Shown here piece by piece: positions 19,059 to 28,204 of a stretch of DNA of 64,000 nucleotides. The DNA comes from Gammaproteobacteria bacterium (GTDB lineage: Bacteria > Pseudomonadota > Gammaproteobacteria > Nitrosococcales > Methylophagaceae), in NCBI GenBank assembly GCA_029248745.1, contig JAQWIT010000004.1, positions 84,792 through 148,791 of the forward strand, read 5' to 3'. Under the pieces are notes generated by a model. That model worked only from the letters and a program-made list of their open reading frames with translations, did no database searches and was not told the origin of the DNA. Made by a program: the position numbers and the translations under genes. Positions within the stretch are counted from its first letter, which is position 1; each line of letters opens with the position of its first letter.

Positions 19059-21296
19059 ATGGCGTTATCCGATATTTACCTTAGGTTAGAACTGGGCAAA
19101 CACTGGAGTGGGCAGGATGTTTTTACAACAGTAGAACAGCTTGAAGGTGCGGTCTTTCGCCATAAAGAAGGCAGAAGAACACTACGTTTTCAACTAGCAG
19201 ATAAAAGTTATTTCTTAAAATATCACAAGGGCATTGGTTGGCTGGAAATCATTAAAAATATTTTACAGTTACGAGCGCCAATTATCAGTGCTAAAAATGA
19301 ATGGCAAGCAGTTAAGTTTCTAGAAAAACATGGCATCGAAACCATGACGTTAGCAGGCTATGGAGAACGTGGTTTAAACCCAGCGAACAAGCAATCATTT
19401 GTTATTACCGACGATTTAAACGATACCATGGACTTAGAGCGCTTGGGAGAACAGTGGCATCAAAGGCCACCGACCTTTGCGACAAAAAAAGCTCTAATCG
19501 AAAAATTAGCCACGATCAGCAAAGACATGCATGAAAATGGCATGAACCACCGCGATTTTTATTTGGTTCATTTCTTATTGGACAAACGCTTTGCCGAACA
19601 TAATACGTTTACACCTGAGACACCGCTACATCTTATTGATTTGCATCGCGCGTTAATCAATGAAGGCAAACCCGTTAAAGAACGCTGGTTGGTGAAAGAT
19701 ATTGGCAGCCTCTATTTTTCAGCGATGGATGTACCGATAACACAACGTGATTTACTACGCTTTATCAAGATCTATACAGGTAAATCATTAAGAGAGGCAT
19801 TGTCACCTCGGAATTTATTCTGGTCTAAGGTCAGACATCGCGCATTGACATTGCGTAACTCTGATAATGCCGTTGTGATTGAAAGTTTGAACCCAATTAG
19901 AAATTTTTTAAAAGGTAAAAAATTGCAACTGCCATTCACAATGGAATTGGCTGGACAATCTTATACTTGTAATAAAGTACTACGTTTATTACCAAAAAAG
20001 CGGTTAGTGGTTGAAGCGCAATCTGAACAACATCATGCGTTGATTAAGCTATTTTCAATGCAGCAAAAAGGCCGGCGAGAAATAGATCGAGAATATGATG
20101 GCCACCGTATTGCCAAACAAGCCGGTGTTAACGTACCGAAAATGTTATTTGCAGCCGGTAACCAGCAAGGGTGCCTAAGTATTGCCTATCAATATGTTAA
20201 TAAGGCTAAAACATTGTTATCAGTGTCTGTAGCCGATAGACAGGCTCAACTTCCGGCGCTATTTGAGATGATTGCCAAATTACATATTCACGGTGCTTAT
20301 CAAAATGATATTCATCTCGACAATTTTTTGTTGGCTGAAGGCAAGTTGTATCTAATCGATCTAGGTTCAATAAAAGCCCAACAAGTAGGTCAAGGCTTAA
20401 GCCCGAAGAAGAGTTTACAAAACTTGGCTCATCTCGTGTCTGAGTTCACACCTGAAGAGCAGGCAGAATTAACCCCTTATATTGAACAATACTATCGCCA
20501 ACGCCAAAGTGTGTATAACGACCATGAGAAAAAGTTTTTTGCTAAGTACTGCCAAAAAGCGTGGGATAGAAGAAAACGAAATTACCTTAAAAAGCAATTT
20601 AGAAACTGTTCTATGACACGGTATCAAGCTAATTTTTCTCAGCAGTCAGCATTTCGTAGTGAGTTTTTAAATGGTGATACAGATGCATTCACAAAAAATA
20701 TTGAACAGATTATGTCCGACGGACAATCTCTAAAACAAGGAAATTCATCAACAGTTGTTAAGGTAGAGATAGAGGGTCAGCAGCTTGTTATAAAACGTTA
20801 CAATATGAAAAGTACAAGCCATTTTTTACGCCGTTGTCTACGGCCGAGTCGTGCTGCAGTGTCGTGGCGAAATGCCAACCTATTAGAATTTATCGGCTTG
20901 CCAACCCCAAGGCCTTTGGGGTTCATTGAACAAAGGCAATTTGGTTTACGTCATCAAGCTTATTTTATTACTGAATATACTCAAGCAGAAGAATTGTCAT
21001 CTGTCTATGAACAACGTGAGCCGATAGAGACTGAAGTAGCACAAATCAACGCGATGTTTACGATATTAGAACATGAACAAATAAGTCATGGTGACCTAAA
21101 AGCCAGTAATTTTTTACTAGATGAGTCGGGTCAGATTTCATTAATTGATCTCGACGCGATGAATGGCGCGCACTATTGCCGCCATACTTTTAACAAAGCC
21201 TTTTCAGAGGATAAGAACCGGTTTCTACAGAATTGGCAGGGCAGCGAATGGACAAAGCAACTCAGTTTTGTCTCAAGACAGGGCTTATCATCATGA
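19059..21296 (+). CDS. Triple-kinase fusion: WaaP-like heptose kinase plus two WapQ-like kinase domains
   Basis: The 745-residue protein carries three kinase-fold domains. Domain 1 (about 1-265) is WaaP-like, with GMNHRDFYLVHFLL (H164-R165-D166), K54 and D194 in LIDLHR. WaaP phosphorylates heptose I of the core. Domain 2 (about 275-490) has NDIHLDNFLL (D417, N422) and LIDLGS (D434). Domain 3 (about 545-735) has ISHGDLKASNFLL (D679, N684), K579 and LIDLDA (D697). The second and third together are about as long as Pseudomonas WapQ, so this looks like WaaP fused to a WapQ-like protein. All three catalytic Asp residues are present. It overlaps waaG by ATGA and heads a plus-strand operon. Confidence 0.8.
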   Translation: MALSDIYLRLELGKHWSGQDVFTTVEQLEGAVFRHKEGRRTLRFQLADKSYFLKYHKGIGWLEIIKNILQLRAPIISAKNEWQAVKFLEKHGIETMTLAGYGERGLNPANKQSFVITDDLNDTMDLERLGEQWHQRPPTFATKKALIEKLATISKDMHENGMNHRDFYLVHFLLDKRFAEHNTFTPETPLHLIDLHRALINEGKPVKERWLVKDIGSLYFSAMDVPITQRDLLRFIKIYTGKSLREALSPRNLFWSKVRHRALTLRNSDNAVVIESLNPIRNFLKGKKLQLPFTMELAGQSYTCNKVLRLLPKKRLVVEAQSEQHHALIKLFSMQQKGRREIDREYDGHRIAKQAGVNVPKMLFAAGNQQGCLSIAYQYVNKAKTLLSVSVADRQAQLPALFEMIAKLHIHGAYQNDIHLDNFLLAEGKLYLIDLGSIKAQQVGQGLSPKKSLQNLAHLVSEFTPEEQAELTPYIEQYYRQRQSVYNDHEKKFFAKYCQKAWDRRKRNYLKKQFRNCSMTRYQANFSQQSAFRSEFLNGDTDAFTKNIEQIMSDGQSLKQGNSSTVVKVEIEGQQLVIKRYNMKSTSHFLRRCLRPSRAAVSWRNANLLEFIGLPTPRPLGFIEQRQFGLRHQAYFITEYTQAEELSSVYEQREPIETEVAQINAMFTILEHEQISHGDLKASNFLLDESGQISLIDLDAMNGAHYCRHTFNKAFSEDKNRFLQNWQGSEWTKQLSFVSRQGLSS

Positions 21297-22441
21297 AGCT
21301 GGCTGTGTGTCTATATAAATTGTTTCCTTTTGGCGGTTTAGCAAGAGACTGTGTTCGTATTTTAAGCCTGTGTTATGCCAAAGGGGCTGAGATTGATGTC
21401 TTTGTGATGCAATGTGAAGGTGAAATACCAGAAGGTTTTAACGTCGAAGTGATTAAACCGAAAGGCCTTACCAACCACAGTAAAGTAGCCAATTACGTAG
21501 CAGAAATCAAGCCGCGTTTAGCTAAAGGTAACTATGACCTAGTGATTGGTTTCAATAAAATGCCGGGTCTTGATCTCTACTATGCTGCCGATCCGTGTTA
21601 CATCGATCGCGTGAAAAAACAGTGCAATTATCCTGTTATGCAATTTAGTGGTCGAGTGAAATATTATCGTCAAAATGAAAAAGCCGTTTTTGGACCTGAC
21701 AGCCAAACGGTTGGTTTGATGATTTCTGATATAGAACGGGATAAGTTTAAGCAACATTACAATACGCCTGATAATCGTTTGGTGATGTTACCTCCGGGTA
21801 TTGATCCGAATAGAAAGCGCAGTGATGATTGGCAAACCCGCCGTCAACAATTCAGAACACAATTTCAATTAAGCGATGAAGACATAGTAATATTGATGGT
21901 AGGTAGTGGCTTTAAACGTAAAGGTGTTGACAGGGTCATTGTTGGTCTGGCCTCTTTATCATCTATATTGCGTGAAAAAACTAAGTTATTTGTCTTAGGC
22001 GAAGATACTATCCCAGCTTTTGAAAGTCAGGCAAGACAACTGGGTGTAGCAGACAATGTCACTTTTTTTGGTGGCCGTAGTGATGTACCAGAATTTCTAG
22101 TTGGAACAGATTTATTTTTACACCCTGCAAGGAAAGAAAACACTGGAACGGTGATACTCGAAGCCATAGTAGCTGGCTTACCGGCGTTTGTATCGGGTGC
22201 ATGTGGTTACGCTGGACATATTATTAAGTCTGACACGGGCTTAGTATCAGCCGAGCCTTTTGAACAACAAGCCTTTAATCACCAATTGGCCAGTATGTTA
22301 GATAAAGGTAAATTGCAGCAATGGTCCAAGAAGGCATTGCATTATGCTGAATCAGAAGATTTGTATAGCATGCCACAGAAAGTGGCTGCCATTATTGAGA
22401 CAATGGTAGAAGAAAAACGAAAAGCAGGAGACAACCATTAA
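21293..22441 (+). CDS. waaG: LPS core glucosyltransferase I-like GT4 enzyme
   Basis: This GT4 family enzyme would add a hexose to heptose II of the core at the cytoplasmic membrane. The 382-residue form starts at the ATG that overlaps the kinase stop (ATGA) and reads MKLAVCLYKLFPFGGLARD, the typical WaaG N-terminus. Further motifs are VIGFNKMPGLDLYYAADPC and the donor-site LLHPARKENTGTVILEA-like stretch near residue 280. An upstream in-frame extension would lie inside the kinase and is not credible. galE begins inside the last codons of this gene. Confidence 0.9.
   Translation: MKLAVCLYKLFPFGGLARDCVRILSLCYAKGAEIDVFVMQCEGEIPEGFNVEVIKPKGLTNHSKVANYVAEIKPRLAKGNYDLVIGFNKMPGLDLYYAADPCYIDRVKKQCNYPVMQFSGRVKYYRQNEKAVFGPDSQTVGLMISDIERDKFKQHYNTPDNRLVMLPPGIDPNRKRSDDWQTRRQQFRTQFQLSDEDIVILMVGSGFKRKGVDRVIVGLASLSSILREKTKLFVLGEDTIPAFESQARQLGVADNVTFFGGRSDVPEFLVGTDLFLHPARKENTGTVILEAIVAGLPAFVSGACGYAGHIIKSDTGLVSAEPFEQQAFNHQLASMLDKGKLQQWSKKALHYAESEDLYSMPQKVAAIIETMVEEKRKAGDNH
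22427..22439 (+). promoter_or_regulatory. Ribosome site and ATT start codon of galE
   Basis: GGAG at 22427-22430 (within AGGAG) is followed after six bases by ATT at 22437-22439. No ATG, GTG or TTG occurs in this frame between the stop at 22407-22409 and the GalE glycine motif. The first TTG (22500) lies after that motif, so it would cut off the NAD site. The ATT therefore appears to be the start. Confidence 0.65.
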
Positions 22442-23465
22442 AACAGTACTAGTAACAGGTGGAGCAGGCTATATCGGTAGCCATATTTGCGTCGAATTAT
22501 TGCAAGCAGATTATGATGTTATCGTGGCAGATAATTTGTCTAATAGTGTTGATACAGCCCTGGAACGCGTGAAAGAAATTACGGGAAAGACAGCCTTTTT
22601 TTATCAAATAGATATACGAGATAAAGCGGCATTAACGGAGGTATTTAATCAACATCCGATTGATGCCGTTATTCATATGGCAGGTCTCAAAGCTGTAGGT
22701 GAATCATGTGCTGAACCATTGATGTATTATCAAAATAATTTAGATGCGAGCATGATTCTATTTGAAGTAATGCAATCATTCTCGGTTAATAAAGTGGTCT
22801 TTAGCTCTTCAGCAACAGTCTATGGTGACCCTGATACGGTACCAATAACAGAAGATTTTCCATTACGTATGATGAACCCATACGGCAGAACTAAATATAT
22901 GGTTGAGGAAATGCTTCGAGACATTACATTAGCATCTAATATGCAAGCTGTTTTATTACGTTATTTTAATCCAATAGGTGCACATGACAGTGGGTTAATC
23001 GGTGAAGATCCCCATGGCATACCAAATAATTTAATGCCTTACATTGCACAGGTGGCGATCGGTCAACGTGAAAAATTGTCTGTTTTTGGTGGTGATTACC
23101 CTACGGTAGATGGAACGGGTGTCAGGGACTACATTCATGTTGTAGATTTGGCAAAAGGGCACGTTAAAGCACTGGAAAGAATAGCTGAAACAGAAACAAA
23201 ACAAGGGCAATGTTTGACCTATAACTTGGGTACTGGCCGTGGTAGTAGTGTAATAGAAGTCATTAATGCTTTTGAAAAAGTTTACGGCGATAAAATTAAC
23301 TATGAGATAGTTGAGAGGCGTCCTGGGGACGTACCTGAGTATTTCGCCAATCCGCAATTAGCCAATGAGGAAATGGGCTGGAGAGCAGAAAAGTCGCTAG
23401 ATGACATGATGACTGATACATGGCGTTGGCAGAGCCAGAATCCAAATGGCTATAAAGATGATTGA
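22437..23465 (+). CDS. galE: UDP-glucose 4-epimerase, apparently ATT-initiated
   Basis: GalE interconverts UDP-glucose and UDP-galactose, supplying core or O-antigen sugars. Read from ATT at 22437, the protein starts KTVLVTGGAGYIGSHICVELL after the initiator, the complete NAD-binding motif. It then has SSSATVYGDP (catalytic Ser), NPYGRTKYMVEEML (Tyr and Lys of YxxxK) and RYFNPIGAHDSG. The 342-residue length fits the family (E. coli GalE has 338). It overlaps waaG by 5 bp and the next kinase gene by 8 bp. Starting at the first conventional codon (TTG at 22500) would remove the NAD site, so ATT initiation or a recent start-codon mutation is likely. Confidence 0.9.
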   Translation: MKTVLVTGGAGYIGSHICVELLQADYDVIVADNLSNSVDTALERVKEITGKTAFFYQIDIRDKAALTEVFNQHPIDAVIHMAGLKAVGESCAEPLMYYQNNLDASMILFEVMQSFSVNKVVFSSSATVYGDPDTVPITEDFPLRMMNPYGRTKYMVEEMLRDITLASNMQAVLLRYFNPIGAHDSGLIGEDPHGIPNNLMPYIAQVAIGQREKLSVFGGDYPTVDGTGVRDYIHVVDLAKGHVKALERIAETETKQGQCLTYNLGTGRGSSVIEVINAFEKVYGDKINYEIVERRPGDVPEYFANPQLANEEMGWRAEKSLDDMMTDTWRWQSQNPNGYKDD

Positions 23466-24066
23466 ACTTCAACCTGAAGCAATGGTAGGTAAAGGGCTGC
23501 ACCGAGAGTGTTATGTCCATCCAGATAATCCGGACCGTTGTATTAAGGTGGTTGTTTTACGCGGAGAAGAAGAAACGCGTCGTGAGCAAGCGTACTATAA
23601 ATTTTTACAGAAACGCCAAATCACTTGGGAAATGCTACCCCAGTTTTATGGTGTAGAGCCAACTTCAATGGGCCCTGGAGCCGTCTTTGATTTAGTCAGA
23701 GATACAGATGGTCAAGTTGGTAAAACATTTGAATACTATTTCGAGTCTACTGAGCTAACAGAGCAGAATATTGAAGGCTTAATTACGGCGCTACAAGCAC
23801 TAAAAACATATTTGTTTAATCAAAATATAATAACGATGTCGATCAAGCCAAAAAATATCATTTATCAAAGGCAAAATGAGCAGAAGGGAACGGCTGTTAT
23901 TATTGATAACATCGGCAACTCAGATGCTATTCCAATAGCAAGCCATTGCCGCGCTTTTGGCAAAATAAAAATGACCCGCAAGTGGAATAAGTTTATTACG
24001 CTATTAAAAAGAGATTACCCAGAAAATGGTCGACTACAGGCCGAAATCAGTAAGCTAAAAAATTGA
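23458..24066 (+). CDS. YrbL-family kinase-like protein
   Basis: The 202-residue protein matches the YrbL family (PhoP-regulated network kinase-like proteins): MVGKGLHRECYVHPDN with K30 downstream in CIKVVV, and a C-lobe with MSIKPKNIIYQ and IIDNIGNSDAIPI. The residue where the catalytic Asp is expected reads Ser (S128), while N133 and the metal-site D150 remain, so activity is uncertain. It is the last gene of the operon of the triple kinase, waaG and galE. The ATG at 23458 overlaps the end of galE; an ATG at 23446 is an alternative start. Confidence 0.7.
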   Translation: MIELQPEAMVGKGLHRECYVHPDNPDRCIKVVVLRGEEETRREQAYYKFLQKRQITWEMLPQFYGVEPTSMGPGAVFDLVRDTDGQVGKTFEYYFESTELTEQNIEGLITALQALKTYLFNQNIITMSIKPKNIIYQRQNEQKGTAVIIDNIGNSDAIPIASHCRAFGKIKMTRKWNKFITLLKRDYPENGRLQAEISKLKN

Positions 24067-24068
24067 CT

Positions 24069-25793
24069 TTAAACCTTTGAGACTAAAATATCCTCCATAA
24101 CAAGGTATTCTAAATCCGAGCCAAAAAACATATTCAAAGCATCAGTAGGGCTACAGACCATAGGCTCACCACGACGGTTTAACGAGGTGTTCAAAACGAC
24201 GCCATTACCATTTAATCTTTCCATTTCTTGGAGTAATTGGTAATAACGTGGGTTGGTCGCTTCCGTGACAATTTGAGCCCGTGCAGTTCCATCTTCATGA
24301 ACAACTTCAGGAATGCGTGATTTCCATTCCTCAGCGACATCAAAAGTGAATGTCATATAGGGACTTGGGTGATCTGTTTGTAAAATACTGGGGGCAACTG
24401 TATCCAACATACTTGGACAAAAGGGACGCCAGCGCTCGCGGTATTTAATTTGAGCATTAATGCGGTCAGCAACGCCAGAATGGTTAGGGCTACCGAGAAT
24501 ACTACGGTTACCCAATGCGCGTGGACCGAATTCCATTCTACCTTGGAACCAAGAAACAGGATTACCATGGTTAAGTATTTCTGCGGTTTGTCTACAAACA
24601 TCATCTAGCTTGGTCCAGTTAACCTCCTGCTCATGAGCATGACAGGCAGAGATACATTCTTCGGTTGTGTAAGAAGGACCAAGGTAGACATGCTCCATTT
24701 TTTCAACAGCAATACCGGCCATTTGTGAGGCATAGCTAGCGGCACCAATAGCGGTACCCGCATCACTGGCAGCGGGTTGTACGAACAACTCTTTCACGCC
24801 ATCCATCGCGATAATGCGCTGATTTAGCTTCACATTTAGTGCAACACCACCTGCAAAACAGACTTTGCCTGTTTCACGAATGATATCGCCAAGGTGATAA
24901 TCGATAAGATGTAATGCCGTTTTTTCTAATAAATCCTGAATACTGGCAGCATAATCGATGTAAGGATCGTCAATTTCATCCCCATCCCGCATTGGGCCGA
25001 GCCATTCCAACAGCTTTTTACTGAAAAAATAACCTTTACCGTCTTTTTTGTAACGTCGTGTGCCTAAAGTATTGACGAGTTCAGTATTAACTTTAAATTC
25101 ACCATCGCCAAATTCGATCAATTGTGAGAAGTCGAATCGGGTCGGATCACCGTAAGGTGCCATACCCATCACTTTGAACTCACCGTCTAACATTTCAAAG
25201 CCGAGGAATTCGGTCAAAGCACCGTACATACCTCCAAGAGAATCAGGGTCATAAAATTCTTTGATTTTATGGATTTGGCCATCTTCACCATAACCCAAAA
25301 AGGTTGTGGCATACTCACCTTTACCGTCAATACCAATAATAGCTGTTTTTTCTTTAAAGCCACTTAAGTGATAAGCACTACTTGCATGCGCTAAGTGATG
25401 TTCAACAGGTACAAATTTGACGCGATCAGCACCAATGCCGAGATCATCGAGTAATTTCATCACGGCATCGTGGTTACGCTTATAACGGCGATTACCATTC
25501 AAGAGCGCGGTCAACCCACGATCTGGTGCATACCAGTAGCGTTTTGCGTAATGCCATCGAGCGGGTGACTTAAGATCTATCTCAGAATACGGAAAAGCAA
25601 CAATATCAATATCTTTTGGCGTGATACCAGCCTCTTTAATGCAGAACTGAGTAGCGTGATAAGCCATCCGACCTTTAGCATGTTTATCCCGCAGAAAGCG
25701 CTCTTCTTCCGCCGCGGCAATGAGTTTTCCATCAATATAAAGTGCTGCCGAAGCATCGTGGTTTACGGCACCTGATAAGCCTAATACGATCAT
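24069..25793 (-). CDS. Carbamoyltransferase (NodU/CmcH family), probably LPS core-modifying
   Basis: The 574-residue protein has a Kae1-like N-terminal domain with NHDASAAL (H12), EERFLRDKHAKGRM, the HHLAHASSAYH metal/ATP motif (H132, H136) and GIDGKGEY. Its C-terminal YrdC-like part has the family motif GRMEFGPRALGNRSIL. Such enzymes transfer carbamoyl from carbamoyl phosphate through carbamoyl-AMP to a sugar hydroxyl. In Pseudomonas aeruginosa a homologue in the core locus carbamoylates heptose II, and the surrounding kinases make the same role likely here. It is the last gene of the minus-strand waaF operon and meets the YrbL-like gene tail-to-tail with 2 bp between. Confidence 0.85.
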   Translation of the reverse strand: MIVLGLSGAVNHDASAALYIDGKLIAAAEEERFLRDKHAKGRMAYHATQFCIKEAGITPKDIDIVAFPYSEIDLKSPARWHYAKRYWYAPDRGLTALLNGNRRYKRNHDAVMKLLDDLGIGADRVKFVPVEHHLAHASSAYHLSGFKEKTAIIGIDGKGEYATTFLGYGEDGQIHKIKEFYDPDSLGGMYGALTEFLGFEMLDGEFKVMGMAPYGDPTRFDFSQLIEFGDGEFKVNTELVNTLGTRRYKKDGKGYFFSKKLLEWLGPMRDGDEIDDPYIDYAASIQDLLEKTALHLIDYHLGDIIRETGKVCFAGGVALNVKLNQRIIAMDGVKELFVQPAASDAGTAIGAASYASQMAGIAVEKMEHVYLGPSYTTEECISACHAHEQEVNWTKLDDVCRQTAEILNHGNPVSWFQGRMEFGPRALGNRSILGSPNHSGVADRINAQIKYRERWRPFCPSMLDTVAPSILQTDHPSPYMTFTFDVAEEWKSRIPEVVHEDGTARAQIVTEATNPRYYQLLQEMERLNGNGVVLNTSLNRRGEPMVCSPTDALNMFFGSDLEYLVMEDILVSKV

Positions 25794-25863
25794 AAAAAAG
25801 GTCTTTTAGTATAAGTAATGTCAGTTAAGGATGAACAGTATAACAAGGGATAAAAATTTGAGA

Positions 25864-26640
25864 CTATTTTGATTTGTTTAACACACGGTCTTGAATTTGA
25901 TACCAAAGCTTTTTCGACTTTGGCGAGAGTTTTGTTTCATTCACATAAGCTTTAAAGAAGGTCATTTGTTCTTTAACTGTCCAATCCAAAGTATGGCGTC
26001 GTAAAGTGCCAAGATCTCTTAAGATCGCAGTTCGTTTTAATAGTCGACGTTTTGCTTTCTCTAAGTCAATAATTCTGATATCCCAGTCATTATTAACTTT
26101 TTTAGCAAAAATATGTTTGGGGTAAAGGCTATTATGTTGGATATTATGTTGATGCATTCGGCTAAGCACTCTCGCCGTGGCAATAAGTAAAGACCGTTTA
26201 GTTTTCCAATTATCTATAGTGCCCAAGTCTGAACTTGGAAGTAATGTATCCAGTGGAAAATAACCTGCTAAATCTTGTGTTGCAATAATGGCCTGTAGAT
26301 TACCATTGTATGTTCTTGTCCCAAAATAGACGAGCTCCAATGTAGGGATATGGTAATGGTGAAAACGTTTGATGTTTTCATATTCTTTTTGGAACGTTGC
26401 GATACCTGAAAGAGGGTGCCTCCATGTACGACTTGTATGGTTTTCTTGACGTTTGATAAATATATAACTGGGTTCATCTTTCCCGTTTTTCAGTGGAATT
26501 TTGACGACACCGCTCCAGCCACCACGTCGGATATTGGGTTCTTCAAACCAATCGGCTTGTAACTGCCATAAAGTGTTAAAAGAGTATAGTGAGTTTTGTT
26601 TTAGGGCCAACGGCCAATTATTTCCAAAGAACTCATACAT
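25864..26640 (-). CDS. InaA-like LPS kinase family protein
   Basis: The 258-residue protein has the InaA/Kdo-kinase-like fold: RRGGWSGVVKI near the start, IFIKRQENH with K63, EYENIKRFHHYHIPTLELVYFG, and a C-lobe with IQHNSLYPKHIFAK and IRIIDLEKAKRRL (D192). The place of the catalytic Asp is Ser (S171) and that of the metal Asn is His (H176). Related InaA proteins often deviate here, so it could still act in a modified way. It lies 2 bp after the GT-C-like gene and 70 bp before the carbamoyltransferase in the waaF operon. Confidence 0.75.
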   Translation of the reverse strand: MYEFFGNNWPLALKQNSLYSFNTLWQLQADWFEEPNIRRGGWSGVVKIPLKNGKDEPSYIFIKRQENHTSRTWRHPLSGIATFQKEYENIKRFHHYHIPTLELVYFGTRTYNGNLQAIIATQDLAGYFPLDTLLPSSDLGTIDNWKTKRSLLIATARVLSRMHQHNIQHNSLYPKHIFAKKVNNDWDIRIIDLEKAKRRLLKRTAILRDLGTLRRHTLDWTVKEQMTFFKAYVNETKLSPKSKKLWYQIQDRVLNKSK

Positions 26641-26642
26641 GT

Positions 26643-28199
26643 TTATTTAACTACTTTGTAAACTGATGCCCCGTCATTTAGGCGTTCATTTTCGTTGTAG
26701 AGAACCCGTTCTAAATTGAGCGTTTTCAAAAAACCAATAAGTTCTGGGTACCGCTCTTTCTCCACTACGATCATATAGTCATATTGTTTATAGTCGCTGG
26801 ATTCAGGAGTGCTACATGGGCCATGAAGATAGGGCATTTTATGGTGATATTCGCGAAGAAAATCTATCCGTCGAAAGATTTTTTTTGCGCAGACAGTCGA
26901 AGTGGTTTTTTCCCTCTCAAAGTAATAAAGCATAAATTCATCATCCGTCATAACAAGGCTTCTTTCAGGAATATTATGTGCTGCCCATAATGCAGTGTCT
27001 TTAATATAGGTCTTAGAACTTGATGATGTTGCGGTATCTGCGACATTGTAAAAAAGGCACAACCCTACAATTGTCATTAAGAGTGTCTTTTTTTCAAGCC
27101 AAAGAGATTCTAAACCATTGCAAAGCCGAGACTGGAAGAGTAGAAGCAAACTGATAAGGGCTAAAACAGTATAACGACTAGAAATAAAATAAGCATTAAA
27201 TAAGAAAGTGCAGAGAATAAAGATATTAATCAGAAAGAAATAAAGTAAGAGCTTTTGTAATCTAGGATGAAGGTGTGTATTCGCACTTGATGTGGAAATA
27301 ACGTAAATAATAATGTAGCTAATGGAAAATGTTTTTAGTAGCTTATAAGCTAACATGGCGAGTAAACCAGCAATCAAGATGAGATGTGCATACTCATCCG
27401 AATACTTGTTTAAAACTTGTTGCTCCAAGACAAATGAAGCATTTCCTAATTTTTCTATATAAGTGTCGAAATTAAGATATTGAAGGATAGATTCGAATTT
27501 GCCAAAAGCATCGCTTAGTTCAGCTTGACTAGCCAAAGTTAATAAAGCCAGTATGGCAGCTGCAATAGCTAAATACAGAGACTGTAAAAAATACCCAACA
27601 GCTGACAAAGTTGGAAATGTAAAGAACAAATAAACGGGTAGTGCTAATAATAAAACACTCCCTTCTATGCGAAATAAAACTGCCGTTACGATAAAAACTT
27701 GCCAGAGTGTTGCTGAGAAGTAATTCGGATTTTTGGTAAACTGCATAAAGTGATACAGGGCTATACTAGAAAAAGCCCAATAGCCAGGATCTCTCAGAAT
27801 AAAATCACGATACTCATTAATCGGAACAAAACAGAGGATTAAAGCGGCGGCAATAGTTAGTTGTTGACGTGTTTTAATTAGTAAACTACTAATTAAAACT
27901 AAAGCATCAGTTAAAACAATGAAGAAAAAGCTATTGAGAATAAAGCCACAACTTTCGAGGGGGAGAGTAGTGAATTGGTGTAACCATGCAATCAAAATCG
28001 AAAAGACTGGCCAGTCGTAAATAGCTTTTGCTGCAGCAAGCCCACCAGATAAATACGCTTCTGACATTTGTAAATACATAATGCCATCGCGATTGATAAT
28101 ATCGTCGAAGTAAACAGCTTGTAGTGAAAGTAATAAGCTCGCGAAAGCAGTAAAGAATCGAATACGCGTAATATCGAGATTAGACGGCTGCATATCCAT
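26643..28199 (-). CDS. Multi-pass membrane protein, GT-C glycosyltransferase-like
   Basis: The 518-residue protein has about ten hydrophobic segments. A first extracytoplasmic loop carries DDIINRDGIMYLQMSEAYLSGG, with the DGxxY-type acidic pattern of lipid-linked GT-C enzymes (ArnT/PMT relatives). A second loop around residues 135-145 has a DFILRDPGYWAF stretch. The C-terminal ~110 residues are soluble and probably periplasmic (SLVMTDDEFMLYYFERE). Such enzymes transfer sugars from polyprenyl-phosphate donors. The operon context suggests core or lipid A glycosylation. The exact activity is unknown. Confidence 0.6.
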   Translation of the reverse strand: MDMQPSNLDITRIRFFTAFASLLLSLQAVYFDDIINRDGIMYLQMSEAYLSGGLAAAKAIYDWPVFSILIAWLHQFTTLPLESCGFILNSFFFIVLTDALVLISSLLIKTRQQLTIAAALILCFVPINEYRDFILRDPGYWAFSSIALYHFMQFTKNPNYFSATLWQVFIVTAVLFRIEGSVLLLALPVYLFFTFPTLSAVGYFLQSLYLAIAAAILALLTLASQAELSDAFGKFESILQYLNFDTYIEKLGNASFVLEQQVLNKYSDEYAHLILIAGLLAMLAYKLLKTFSISYIIIYVISTSSANTHLHPRLQKLLLYFFLINIFILCTFLFNAYFISSRYTVLALISLLLLFQSRLCNGLESLWLEKKTLLMTIVGLCLFYNVADTATSSSSKTYIKDTALWAAHNIPERSLVMTDDEFMLYYFEREKTTSTVCAKKIFRRIDFLREYHHKMPYLHGPCSTPESSDYKQYDYMIVVEKERYPELIGFLKTLNLERVLYNENERLNDGASVYKVVK

Positions 28200-28204
28200 G
28201 AGTA

